Shown here one piece after another: positions 43,110 through 52,144 of a stretch of 64,000 nt of DNA. The stretch covers positions 62,001 through 126,000 of the forward strand of contig CAJUGV010000004.1 in the NCBI GenBank assembly GCA_910586505.1, in the 5' to 3' direction. Position 1 is the first letter of the stretch, and each line of letters begins with the position of its first letter. The DNA comes from an uncultured Paraprevotella sp. (GTDB lineage: Bacteria; Bacteroidota; Bacteroidia; Bacteroidales; Bacteroidaceae). The position numbers and the translations under genes were made by a program. The notes below the pieces were generated by a model, which was not told the DNA's origin, searched no databases, and was given only the letters and a program-made list of their open reading frames with translations.

Positions 43110-46100
43110 TCATGGTTGTGCCTGTTCCTTCGGGGCGGTGTTCTGCTTTTGTGCGGCATACTGTGTCGGGGTGAGACCGAACATCTCCTTGAAGTAGGAT
43201 GAGAAATAGCGTGGGGTGTTGAAACCTACCATCCACGATATTTCCTGCACCGAATATTGGTTGGTTTCCAGAAGCTGGGCCGCGCGTTTCAGGCGGATGG
43301 TCCGCATGAACTCAGTGGGTGTCAGGCCTACGATAGCCTGCATTTTTCTGTAAAGTGAAGACCGTTCTATTCCCATGTCGGCACTGAGGGATTCCACGTT
43401 ATAGTCCGCGTTTCCCATATTCTTCTCTATGCATTCCAGTGCTTTCTGTATCAAAGTCTCGTCCAGACGGGTGATGGTAATACTCTTCGGACTGATCTGC
43501 GTTTCGTTGCGGAACGAGGCACGACGGCGTTCCCGTTGCTCCAGGAGCTGGCGGATGCGGCTTGTCAGTACATCGATGTTAAACGGTTTGGCGATGAATG
43601 AGTCGGCACCGACTTCATAGGCTTCGCTTCTGCTTTGGGACGAATTCTTTGCCGTCAGCAGGATGAACGGGATATGGCTGCACTGCATGTCGGTCTTGAT
43701 TTTCTGGCAGAACTCATAGCCGTCCATGCGGGGCATCATCACGTCGCTGATGATAAGGTCGGGGGTCCGTTCTCTTGCCAGCAATAATCCTTCCTGTCCG
43801 TCTGCAGCCGTGATGATATGGTATTCTTGTTGCAGTAAGTTTTGCATAAATTCGCGGAATTGCCGGTTGTCTTCCGTAATCAGGATGGTTATTTCTTTTT
43901 TATTCTCCGTAGGATGGGCGTTCCGGTTTCTTTCCGCGTTTTCGGATGCTTTGTGCGCCATGACCGGCATCGTGGTGCGGGAGGGTTGCGGATCGGGAGC
44001 CGGAAGGACAATGGTGAAACTGGTACCTTTGCCCGGTGTGCTCTCCACGGTGATTTTTCCTTTGTGCAGGTCTATATATCCTTTGACAAGGTGAAGTCCT
44101 ATTCCGCTTCCTGTGTTCATCTCTTCTTTTTGTGTACTTTCGCTTTGGTAGAACCTCACGAAAATATTCTTCAGGTCTTCAGGCCTTATGCCGATACCGG
44201 TGTCGCTGACAACGATGCGTATGCCTTCCTGTCTGTTTGCATCGGCACCGGTTTCCGTCCATCCGGCCTGCAGAGTAATGAACCCTCCTTCCGGAGTGAA
44301 TTTCACTGCATTGGAAAGCAGGTTGTTCAGTACCCGCGTCATTTTTCCGGAGTCCATCGGAAACGTTTCTTCCTGGGTGAACTGGCATTCGCAAGCCAGT
44401 TCGATATGCTTGGCGTGTGCGAGTTCGCAGAACTGGTTTACGTTGTTCTCAAAGAAAGGTTTGAGTTGCACTACCGACAGATTGAGCCGTTCGCCTTTTT
44501 GTTCCAGACGTCGGAAGTCGAGTAACTGGTTGACAAGACGGAGCAGGTCTTTGGCATTGTCCAGGATTTTTTCCAGTTCCTTTCCGATCGGCTGGTTGCC
44601 GGTTTTTCTGATGAGCAATTCGAGCGGCGTGATGATCAGTGCGAGCGGCGTGCGGAATTCGTGGCTGATGTTGGTGAAGAATCTGAATTTGAGTTCGTCA
44701 AGGTGCTGTTCTTTCTGTCTTTTCAGATTCTCTTGTTCGGCTATCATCCGTGAGCGTCTGCCGGCGATATACCATTCGATGGCGTAGTAGACGGCTGTCA
44801 GTATGATGAGAATATACAGGGTATAGGCCCACCATGTCTTCCATAAAGGCGGCTCCATGATGATTTTCCATTCGGAAGTTTCACTCCATTCTTCTCGTCC
44901 CATGGAGGATTGTACCTGAAGTATGTAGGTGCCGGGAGTAAGTGAGGTATAAGTGGCGGTACAGATGCCCGTGGGGGAGGAAGTATAATTCCATATATTG
45001 TCCACGCCTTGCAGGCGATAACGGTAGCGCGTATGCTGCGGTGTGTCGTAATTGAGGGATGAGAACTTCATGGAAATGAAATTCTCGTCATATTTTAATC
45101 TGAACTGTCTGGTATAGGAGAGTCCTCCGGGCAGGATCTGGCGGTTACGGAATATTCCTTCGTTGCCGATGGGCTTATTCATGATGCTCAGTCCGACAAG
45201 CATAGGTTTTAGGTTTGGATTTTCATGCTCTGTAGCTTGCGGGCCGATGTCTGTAAGGCCGCTGATGCCCCCTACATAGATATGTCCGTCGGGCATGGCA
45301 GCGATAGACTGTTCCATCATCTCTCCGTGGGCCACGCCGTCTTTCTCGTCCAGTTGTGCGATGAAATATGAATCTTTCCCTGTTCTGCTGATTTTCCCCA
45401 CCCCGCATGAGGTAGATATCCATAAGTTGCCGTTGAGGTCGGTCGTGATACCCTGTATGCAGTTGTTGGGCAGGCCGTCTTCCTTGCAGAAACGTCTGGT
45501 TTTTCTATTGCCGGGGTTGTGGCAAATGAGTCCGTTTTGCGTTCCAATCCATAAATTGTCCTTTTCTGTATAGATGCAGTTGTATTTCGTACTGTATTTT
45601 TCCATACCGGCTATCCATGCCACTTCTTCCCGTTTGTTTTTATCCGTATCATAGCCGAACAGTCCGTTTTGTCCGCCGAATATCAATTTGCCAGGCTTTG
45701 CTTCAATTGCGAAACTCATGGCGCGGCTGCGGTGCAGTTCCGGGAATTTTTCATTGAGAAAAAGTGCTTGTCCGTTTTCAGGATGGCAGATATACAGATC
45801 TTTCTGGTTCAGGCATACGAGAATACGTCCGTCGGAAAGTGGAAGCGAGAACCGTATGATTTCGGATTCTATGCCGGGGAGTAGCGTGCGGTCCATACGT
45901 GTGATTTCTTGTCTGTATTCTTTGTACAGTCCTTTTCTTGTACTGATCCAGAAAGCTCCGTTCCTGTCTTTCTTGATGTCTGTGCAATACATGGGAAGAT
46001 TGCCGGAAGCAAAAGTACGGAAGGTCTTTTCAACGGTATCGAATAAGTAGACTCCCTGCATCGTGCCGGCCAGTAAATGACGGTCATCATATGGTATCAG

Positions 46101-47180
46101 CGAAAGCGTCAGCCTTTCTTCGTCCCGCTTTATTTCTGTATTGACGTAATACTCCATCTGTTTGCCTTCGGGAATGGCTTTCAGGACTCCCAAACTGCTT
46201 AAACCCAGCCAAAGTCCTTCTCGGTCATCAATGCATACAGATAAGATGAAATCTGTGATCGACCTATATCCGGGAAGTTCAAAACGGTTGGTTTCCTGTA
46301 ACACTTCATAGCGTGGGGAGAGCTTGATCAGAGTGTAGTTTCCTGCCAACCAGAATTCTCCGTTTTTACATTTCTTGATGTCATTGATGGCTTTCCCCTT
46401 AAGCAGTTTCTTCCATTCGCGCGTATAGATGTTGTAGAGATAAAGTAAGCCTCCCGTATGGCTGACGGAAATGAGCAGATGTTGTTCGTCTGCTTGCAGC
46501 CAGGCTGAGCGAAAACTTTCCAGCGGGGTGGAGGTGACAAGGGTCGTGTCTTCGTTCACAATCCGTTTGCTTTTCTCTTCCCATATCAGCATTTTACTTG
46601 TATTGAGGAAGATCAGATGGAACGGGCCTGCCTGCATCACGTCTTTGACACGTATTCCCTTTTCGCTGTCTTCTTTTTCCGGTGCGTAAACCAGCTCTGC
46701 CGCAGACTTCCAGTCGTAGCGGTATAGCTTGCCGTCTTCCGTAATGATCCAGGCATTTTTGTCGTGATCAAGAATGAAATCGCTGAACGGTTGGGTGAGA
46801 CGGGCGCTTTCAAAGCGTTCTTTGATATCGTGACGGAAACGTTGCGTATGTGTGTCTATAAGGTATAGCCTGTAAAAATCTTTTGCCCATAACAGACCGT
46901 CTCCTCCATCGTAACTTGTACATATATTGTGCATGCCGAGCGGTATGGTGTGAGTCAGGTCGCAGGTAAGCGGTTCGAAGTTGTTTCCATTGTATATGTT
47001 GAACATTCCTTCGGTACAGACCAGTATTTTGCCGTCTGTCATCTGGGTGATGAAGCGGACCTGGTTGTTGAACAGACCGCTTCCCGTATCCAGAAGTCTG
47101 AACTTTTCCGATGCAGAACATAAAGGTTGTGGCAGGACGTTCAGACAGGATATGATGATAAAGAACCAGACTTTTTTCAT
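43110..47180 (-). CDS. hybrid two-component system regulator (HTCS)
   Basis: 1356 residues. All-in-one sensor of glycans typical for Bacteroides. Order: signal peptide, periplasmic two-component-regulator propeller repeats (e.g. GRILVCLNQKDLYICH, ENLWIGTQNGLICHNPGN, NGNLWISTSCGVG), Y_Y_Y domain (RYRLQGVDNIWNYT), membrane helix about 785-807, histidine kinase with H840 in NISHEFRTPL, ATP site NLLSNAVKFTPEGG / DTGIGI / GSGIGLHLVKGY, response regulator with D1146 in ISDVMMPRMDG, and a C-terminal AraC-type HTH (about 1250-1345). It senses an oligosaccharide in the periplasm and activates nearby CAZyme genes. Divergent from an ECF sigma factor. Confidence 0.96.
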   Translation of the reverse strand: MKKVWFFIIISCLNVLPQPLCSASEKFRLLDTGSGLFNNQVRFITQMTDGKILVCTEGMFNIYNGNNFEPLTCDLTHTIPLGMHNICTSYDGGDGLLWAKDFYRLYLIDTHTQRFRHDIKERFESARLTQPFSDFILDHDKNAWIITEDGKLYRYDWKSAAELVYAPEKEDSEKGIRVKDVMQAGPFHLIFLNTSKMLIWEEKSKRIVNEDTTLVTSTPLESFRSAWLQADEQHLLISVSHTGGLLYLYNIYTREWKKLLKGKAINDIKKCKNGEFWLAGNYTLIKLSPRYEVLQETNRFELPGYRSITDFILSVCIDDREGLWLGLSSLGVLKAIPEGKQMEYYVNTEIKRDEERLTLSLIPYDDRHLLAGTMQGVYLFDTVEKTFRTFASGNLPMYCTDIKKDRNGAFWISTRKGLYKEYRQEITRMDRTLLPGIESEIIRFSLPLSDGRILVCLNQKDLYICHPENGQALFLNEKFPELHRSRAMSFAIEAKPGKLIFGGQNGLFGYDTDKNKREEVAWIAGMEKYSTKYNCIYTEKDNLWIGTQNGLICHNPGNRKTRRFCKEDGLPNNCIQGITTDLNGNLWISTSCGVGKISRTGKDSYFIAQLDEKDGVAHGEMMEQSIAAMPDGHIYVGGISGLTDIGPQATEHENPNLKPMLVGLSIMNKPIGNEGIFRNRQILPGGLSYTRQFRLKYDENFISMKFSSLNYDTPQHTRYRYRLQGVDNIWNYTSSPTGICTATYTSLTPGTYILQVQSSMGREEWSETSEWKIIMEPPLWKTWWAYTLYILIILTAVYYAIEWYIAGRRSRMIAEQENLKRQKEQHLDELKFRFFTNISHEFRTPLALIITPLELLIRKTGNQPIGKELEKILDNAKDLLRLVNQLLDFRRLEQKGERLNLSVVQLKPFFENNVNQFCELAHAKHIELACECQFTQEETFPMDSGKMTRVLNNLLSNAVKFTPEGGFITLQAGWTETGADANRQEGIRIVVSDTGIGIRPEDLKNIFVRFYQSESTQKEEMNTGSGIGLHLVKGYIDLHKGKITVESTPGKGTSFTIVLPAPDPQPSRTTMPVMAHKASENAERNRNAHPTENKKEITILITEDNRQFREFMQNLLQQEYHIITAADGQEGLLLARERTPDLIISDVMMPRMDGYEFCQKIKTDMQCSHIPFILLTAKNSSQSRSEAYEVGADSFIAKPFNIDVLTSRIRQLLEQRERRRASFRNETQISPKSITITRLDETLIQKALECIEKNMGNADYNVESLSADMGIERSSLYRKMQAIVGLTPTEFMRTIRLKRAAQLLETNQYSVQEISWMVGFNTPRYFSSYFKEMFGLTPTQYAAQKQNTAPKEQAQP

Positions 47181-47204
47181 TTTTTTACCATTAGGTTAAT
47201 GTTA

Positions 47205-47212
47205 CAAAGATA
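47205..47212 (-). promoter_or_regulatory. -7 promoter box for the HTCS gene
   Basis: TATCTTTG on the minus strand, 24 bp before the ATG at 47180. Confidence 0.55.
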
Positions 47213-47304
47213 GCACTTTTGGTGATGGAAATGACGATCTTAATCGGATTTATACCGCTTTCTTCTGTAAAATATGTATGAAATGTTGTTTTTGTATGTA
47301 TCAG

Positions 47305-47396
47305 ATGTTGCAAGATACTTTCGGCAACATTTCGTACAGTAGTTTGCAACGCTTCGTGCAGTGGTGTTTTGCATACACTATTTATATTTGCAACAT
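47305..47396. repeat. inverted and direct repeats between HTCS and sigma factor genes
   Basis: ATGTTGC (47305-47311) and GCAACAT (47324-47330) form a 7-bp inverted repeat; GCAACAT recurs at 47390-47396, overlapping the sigma gene promoter box. Two similar units TTCGTACAGTAGTTTGCA (47331-47347) and TTCGTGCAGTGGTGTTTTGCA (47353-47373) lie in tandem. Likely operator sites; the binding protein is unknown. Confidence 0.5.
47383..47390 (+). promoter_or_regulatory. -7 promoter box for the ECF sigma gene
   Basis: TATATTTG, 29 bp before the ATG; TTTG at 47368-47371 is too near (11 bp) to be the standard -33 element. Confidence 0.5.
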
Positions 47397-47419
47397 CTTA
47401 AACGTTAAACCCTGAAAAC

Positions 47420-47926
47420 ATGGAAGACAGACTCGACTTTGCAGACTTTTATTGCAGCAACTATTCATCGGCTGTGCACTATGCAAGGATATATATCTTT
47501 GACGAGGAAGAAGCACGTGATATAGTAAGTGAGGCTTTCGTGCGTTTGATGGAGTTGGGGGAGAAGTTGGATTGTAATAAGAATGTGTATGCCTTTTTTA
47601 TTTCTATCGTACATAGCAGATGTCTGGATTATCTTCGCCGTATGGAGCGTCGCAGGAAAGTAGAGGATAATATAAGGCAGAGTGCCGATCGCTTTTCCGA
47701 TGATGAGTTCAGGGCTATGTGCCATAAGGAACTTTTCCGTATGGTGGGCTGTATGCTGGACGGTATGCCGAATATACGCCGGAAGGTTTATTGTGAAGTG
47801 CATTTTGACGGACATTCGCGTACGGAGGTTGCTAAGACGATGAACGTCACGAAGCGTGTGGTGGAGTATCAGTTGCGGAGGGCTGAAGAATGTATCAGTA
47901 CGAATCTCCGCAGGATGTACGGATAA
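47420..47926 (+). CDS. ECF-type RNA polymerase sigma factor
   Basis: 168 residues with the two ECF domains: region 2 (FADFYCSNYSSAVHYARIYI, EEEARDIVSEAFVRLME, VYAFFISIVHSRCLDYLRR) and region 4 (MLDGMPNIRRKVYCEVHFDG, HSRTEVAKTMNVTKRVVEYQLRRAEECI). In Bacteroides such factors usually precede an anti-sigma (FecR) gene and susCD-like genes; here neither follows, the next gene is mltG on the other strand. It is divergent from the HTCS gene and shares its regulatory interval. Confidence 0.93.
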   Translation: MEDRLDFADFYCSNYSSAVHYARIYIFDEEEARDIVSEAFVRLMELGEKLDCNKNVYAFFISIVHSRCLDYLRRMERRRKVEDNIRQSADRFSDDEFRAMCHKELFRMVGCMLDGMPNIRRKVYCEVHFDGHSRTEVAKTMNVTKRVVEYQLRRAEECISTNLRRMYG

Positions 47927-47980
47927 GGAAAACGGATCTTCAAATAGGTTTTTTCATATATTAGTTAAGTTAAGAACGTG

Positions 47981-48010
47981 TCAAGGCCGGGCAGTGATGC
48001 TCGGCCTTGA
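47981..48010. terminator. bidirectional hairpin between sigma factor and mltG
   Basis: 13-bp stem with one G-U (47981-47993 with 47998-48010) and a GTGA loop, between convergent genes. No long T tract on either strand. Confidence 0.7.
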
Positions 48011-48034
48011 TTCGTTGATCCGTCTTATATTTCT

Positions 48035-49057
48035 TTATCTGATGTTCCGCTGGTTGAGGGCTGCCGTATATCTGGCGGCATTGGCCAGATGTTCGCGGTA
48101 GGTGCGTGCGAAGTTATGTGTACCCGAGAAATCCTCTTTGGCACACATGTACAGGTAGTCGTGGTGTACATGGTTTAGTACGGCCTCGATACCTGCTATG
48201 GAGGGTATGCGGATCGGGCCGGGAGGCAGGCCGGCGTAGCGGTACGTGTTGTAGGGGCTTTCCACCTGCAGATGGTTGTGATAGATGCGGCGGAGGGAAA
48301 AATCACCCCATGCGAACTTGACGGTAGGGTCGGCCTGCAGAGGCATGCCGATGCGAAGTCGGTTGAGGTACATTCCCGCCACCATGGGTTTTTCTGCATT
48401 GTTGGCCGTTTCTTCGTCTATGATGGATGCCAGGGTGACCACTTCCTCAGGGGTAAGGCCGGTGATCTCCGCTTTGTGCAGGCGCTCGTCGGTCCAAAAA
48501 GCTTTATTCTCTTTCTTCATGCGGTTCATCAACTCCTCCGGCGAGATGTTCCAGTAGACTTCATATGTGTTGGGAATAAACAGGCAGGGGATGGTGTTCA
48601 CATTGTAACCGTAGCGGTTGCAGAAAGCTGAATCGGAAAGATGGCGGGCTACGGTTGCAGAGTCCATCATGAGTTTCCGCCCCAATACGCCGGACAGTCT
48701 GTCCATCGTACGTACGGAGGGTATGGTCAGCCTTATTGGTGTCTGGCGTCCTTGTTTCAGACGTCGGAAGAGTCCGAACATATTGTCGTCCGGTTCCACA
48801 CTATAGTATCCGCTTTTTACGCGGTAGCCGTTAAGGGCAGACAGCAGCGGGAATCCGGAAGATATGCCGGGACGGGCCGTTGCTTCTATTTTCGCCCGTA
48901 CGGAATCCTGTGTGTCATCTTCGTCGATGTAAAGTCCCGCAGGTTTTTCTATATTGAAAGTGTGGCTGAAAAGCATCAGGTAGCCCCATATACAAAGCAA
49001 TATCACAGCGCATGCCATGGGGATTCCCCATCTCTTTAAGGCTTTTTTTCTTTCCAT
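48035..49057 (-). CDS. mltG: endolytic murein transglycosylase MltG
   Basis: 340 residues. Inner membrane enzyme that cuts nascent peptidoglycan strands and sets glycan length. One N-terminal membrane helix (IPMACAVILLCIWGYLMLF), a LysM-like domain (FGLFRRLKQGRQTPIRLTIP) and the YceG catalytic domain with the active Glu in ASIIDEETAN and the conserved LPPGPIRIPSI and HNFARTYREHLA. Full length. Single gene with promoter at 49086. Confidence 0.95.
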   Translation of the reverse strand: MERKKALKRWGIPMACAVILLCIWGYLMLFSHTFNIEKPAGLYIDEDDTQDSVRAKIEATARPGISSGFPLLSALNGYRVKSGYYSVEPDDNMFGLFRRLKQGRQTPIRLTIPSVRTMDRLSGVLGRKLMMDSATVARHLSDSAFCNRYGYNVNTIPCLFIPNTYEVYWNISPEELMNRMKKENKAFWTDERLHKAEITGLTPEEVVTLASIIDEETANNAEKPMVAGMYLNRLRIGMPLQADPTVKFAWGDFSLRRIYHNHLQVESPYNTYRYAGLPPGPIRIPSIAGIEAVLNHVHHDYLYMCAKEDFSGTHNFARTYREHLANAARYTAALNQRNIR

Positions 49058-49085
49058 TGTGATTCCGGTTTATTCCATTCTGCTG

Positions 49086-49093
49086 CAAAGTTA
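49086..49093 (-). promoter_or_regulatory. -7 promoter box for mltG
   Basis: TAACTTTG on the minus strand, 29 bp before the ATG. Confidence 0.5.
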
Positions 49094-49126
49094 ACCAAAA
49101 AAGGAAGGGGTATGAAAAAAGATAAC

Positions 49127-49134
49127 TATATTTG
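49127..49134 (+). promoter_or_regulatory. -7 promoter box for the second GH51 gene
   Basis: TATATTTG, 27 bp before the ATG at 49161. Confidence 0.5.
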
Positions 49135-49160
49135 CAATGATTTAATCTCATTTTAATAAC

Positions 49161-50723
49161 ATGAAACTAAGAAATCTAATGATGGGCGCGGTCTTGACGG
49201 CAGCCCTGCCGCTTACGGCACAGAAAGAGTCACAAATCAGATTGATGTCCGGCGGGGAGGGGCAGGTGATTCCCAAAGAGATCTACGGTCAGTTTGCCGA
49301 GCACCTCGGAACTTGTATCTACGGTGGTCTTTGGGTGGGTGAGAATTCCACCGTACCTAATACGAACGGCTATCGGAACGACGTGCTTCAGGCACTGAAA
49401 GACCTGAAGATACCCGTGTTGCGCTGGCCCGGCGGCTGCTTTGCCGATGAATATCACTGGATGGACGGAATCGGGCCGAAAGCAGACCGTCCGCGGATGG
49501 TGAACAACAATTGGGGCGGTACAGTGGAAGATAACAGTTTCGGTACCCACGAATTCCTGAATCTGTGCGAGATGCTGGAATGCGAACCGTATGTGTCCAT
49601 GAACGTGGGAAGCGGCACGGTGCAGGAAACGGCCCAGTGGGTGGAGTATATGACGGCCGAGGACGGGCCGATGGCCAAGTTGCGTAAGCAGAACGGCCGT
49701 GAGAAACCGTGGCGTGTGAAGTATATCGGCGTAGGCAACGAAAGCTGGGGATGCGGCGGCAGCATGCGGGCCGAGTATTATGCGGACCTTTACCGCCGTT
49801 ACCAGACATATTGCCGGAACTATAACGGTAACCGCCTGTATAAGATAGCCAGCGGGTCGGGGGATTATGACCTAAACTGGACGGAGACGATGATGAAGCA
49901 GGTCGGCGGGCGTATGAACGGGCTTTCGCTTCATTACTATACCGTGGCTGGATGGTCGGGCAGCAAGGGATCGGCCACGGACTTTTCCGTTGAGGACTAT
50001 TACTGGACGATGGGAAAGTGTCTTGATATCGAGAACTGTGTGAAGGAACACATGAAGATCATGGATAAGTATGACCCCAAGAAGCATGTGGCGCTCATAG
50101 TAGACGAGTGGGGCACATGGTGGGATGAGGAGCCGGGCACCGTCAGAGGCCATCTTTATCAGCAGAACACGATGCGCGATGCCTTTGTGGCCGCCCTTTC
50201 GTTCAACGTTTTTCACAAATATACCGACCGCGTCAAGATGGCCAACATTGCACAGATTGCCAATGTGCTGCAAAGCATGATTCTTACGAAAGAGGATAAG
50301 ATGGTGCTCACTCCGTCTTATTATGTCTTCCAAATGTACAATGTGCATCAGGACGCCGTACATCTTCCGTTGGAGGTGAATTGCGAGAACAGGCAGGTGC
50401 GGGCACGTATGGGACGAGACGGCGATGAGCGTACGCTGCCTATGCTTGGTGCTACCGCTTCCAGAGCGAAGGACGGCACAGTGCATGTTTCTCTGTCCAA
50501 TGTGGACCTGGAAAACAAGAATGAGGTGAGCGTAGACCTGGCGCAACTGGGCGTGAAGTCCGTTTCCGGCAAAATCCTTACTTGTAAGAATATTACGGAC
50601 AAGAACACTTTCGAGCATCCTGATGCGGTGAAACCAACGGAATTCAAAGGAGCTAAGGTGTCGAAAGGCAAACTTGTGGTAAAGATGCCGCCGATGAGCA
50701 TTGTGACACTGGAACTGAAATAA
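49161..50723 (+). CDS. GH51 alpha-L-arabinofuranosidase
   Basis: 520 residues, standard GH51 size. Signal peptide (MMGAVLTAALPLTAQ), catalytic barrel with acid/base E194 in GVGNESWG and nucleophile E316 in IVDEWGTWW, and a C-terminal beta-sandwich. Removes alpha-linked arabinofuranose, probably in the periplasm. It is only distantly similar to the 865-residue GH51 at 35.5 kb, so the two are not a recent duplication. Transcribed alone; strong bidirectional terminator after it. Confidence 0.95.
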   Translation: MKLRNLMMGAVLTAALPLTAQKESQIRLMSGGEGQVIPKEIYGQFAEHLGTCIYGGLWVGENSTVPNTNGYRNDVLQALKDLKIPVLRWPGGCFADEYHWMDGIGPKADRPRMVNNNWGGTVEDNSFGTHEFLNLCEMLECEPYVSMNVGSGTVQETAQWVEYMTAEDGPMAKLRKQNGREKPWRVKYIGVGNESWGCGGSMRAEYYADLYRRYQTYCRNYNGNRLYKIASGSGDYDLNWTETMMKQVGGRMNGLSLHYYTVAGWSGSKGSATDFSVEDYYWTMGKCLDIENCVKEHMKIMDKYDPKKHVALIVDEWGTWWDEEPGTVRGHLYQQNTMRDAFVAALSFNVFHKYTDRVKMANIAQIANVLQSMILTKEDKMVLTPSYYVFQMYNVHQDAVHLPLEVNCENRQVRARMGRDGDERTLPMLGATASRAKDGTVHVSLSNVDLENKNEVSVDLAQLGVKSVSGKILTCKNITDKNTFEHPDAVKPTEFKGAKVSKGKLVVKMPPMSIVTLELK

Positions 50724-50807
50724 GGTGTGTGTCGTATTCCGAAGACGGGGGCCGTCGGGGCTGACGTCTTCGGGATCCCTGCAACCGGGTATCAGGATAT
50801 GATATAT

Positions 50808-50864
50808 AAAAAGAGAAACGCAACCGTTTCCGTCTTCAGGACGGATGGTTGCGTTTCTCTTTTT
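50808..50864. terminator. long bidirectional terminator
   Basis: Perfect 18-bp stem (50808-50825 with 50847-50864) beginning with five A and ending with five T, with a further 6-bp hairpin TCCGTC/GACGGA in the loop. Lies between convergent GH51 and flavoprotein genes. Confidence 0.92.
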
Positions 50865-50896
50865 GTTTCCTGTGTGCCGTAATGCAGTGCGGCTTT

Positions 50897-52066
50897 CTAT
50901 TCTATACCGAGTAATTCGTCGGCCAGTTCCTCCATTTGTACGATGTCTGTTTGCTTCATACAACTTTTGATGGTGACGGTATGTTCCATAACCTCCATGT
51001 TCTTCATGTCGGAAAGCATGCACGACATGATCCGTCCCGCTGTAGGAGCCCACGAGCCGTTTTCGATGATGCCTACGCGGCGTTTCTGGAAGTTCTTGAT
51101 ATGCAGATGGTGCAGAAAGTCATGCATCGGCGGGAATACTCCTGCGTCATATGAGGCTGCCGCCACAATCATTTTGCTGTAACGGAACGCGCTCTCCACG
51201 GCTTTGGACAGGTCGTCACGTGACAGGTCGTAGACTACAACCTCTTCTGCACCTTTCTCACGCAGGATCTCGGCCATGCGCCGTGCGGCTGCCGCCGTAT
51301 TGCCGTGAATGGATGCGTAGGCCACCACCACGCCCTCGGTCTCAGGTTCATATTTGCTCCATGTGTCGTACAGGCCGATATAGTATCCCAGATTATCCGT
51401 CAGTACGGGGCCGTGCAACGGACAAATGGTAGCGATGTCGAGACCGGCGGCCTTTTTCAGCAGCGTCTGTACCTGCGCTCCGTACTTTCCTACGATGTTG
51501 AAGAAATAACGGCGCGCCTCGTCTATCCATTCGTCTTCGTGGCAGAGTGCGCCGAATTTACCGAAAGCGTCGGCTGCGAACAGTATTTTCTCACTCTTTT
51601 CGTAAGTCAGCATCACTTCCGGCCAGTGTACCATCGGAGCCATGACGAATGTCAGCGTATGGCAACCCAGACAGAGCGTATCGCCTTCTTTTACTGCCTG
51701 TGTGCGTCCGGCAAAATCCGTTCCGTCGAAGAATTGCGGCATCATTTGTATGGCTTTGGCTGTGGCGACGATGACGGCTTGCGGATATTTCTCGGCGAAT
51801 CTTCCGATGCAGGCCGCATGATCCGGTTCCATGTGTTGTACGATCAGGTAATCAGGCGACTTTCCGTCCAGTGCTTTTTCCAGTTTGTCAGCCCATACTT
51901 CTGCCTTACGGCTGTCGACGGTGTCCATTACGGCTATCTTCTCATCCATGATGACATAGGAGTTGTAAGATATGCCTTGAGGTATTACATACTGGCTTTC
52001 AAACAAGTCCAGGTCGGTGTCGTCTGCACCGATGTATTTGACCCACGGTGTGATATTCTCATTCAT
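50897..52066 (-). CDS. FprA-type flavo-diiron protein
   Basis: 389 residues from ATG 52066 (MNENITPWVKYIG); the frame extends 21 codons upstream but that would skip the family start. N-terminal metallo-lactamase-like diiron domain with all ligands: H78, E80, D82 and H83 in HMEPDH, H147 in MVHWPEV, D166 in AADAFGKFG, H218 in CPLHGP. C-terminal flavodoxin domain binds FMN (VAYASIHGNTAAAARR). These cytosolic proteins reduce O2 to water or NO to N2O and protect anaerobes; no fused rubredoxin domain. Single gene. Confidence 0.95.
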   Translation of the reverse strand: MNENITPWVKYIGADDTDLDLFESQYVIPQGISYNSYVIMDEKIAVMDTVDSRKAEVWADKLEKALDGKSPDYLIVQHMEPDHAACIGRFAEKYPQAVIVATAKAIQMMPQFFDGTDFAGRTQAVKEGDTLCLGCHTLTFVMAPMVHWPEVMLTYEKSEKILFAADAFGKFGALCHEDEWIDEARRYFFNIVGKYGAQVQTLLKKAAGLDIATICPLHGPVLTDNLGYYIGLYDTWSKYEPETEGVVVAYASIHGNTAAAARRMAEILREKGAEEVVVYDLSRDDLSKAVESAFRYSKMIVAAASYDAGVFPPMHDFLHHLHIKNFQKRRVGIIENGSWAPTAGRIMSCMLSDMKNMEVMEHTVTIKSCMKQTDIVQMEELADELLGIE

Positions 52067-52144
52067 ATTTTTGATATTGAAGTTAGAAAAAACTTGTGCA
52101 AATATCGTATTTTTCTCCGGTTTACGCAATATTTTTCCTTATCT

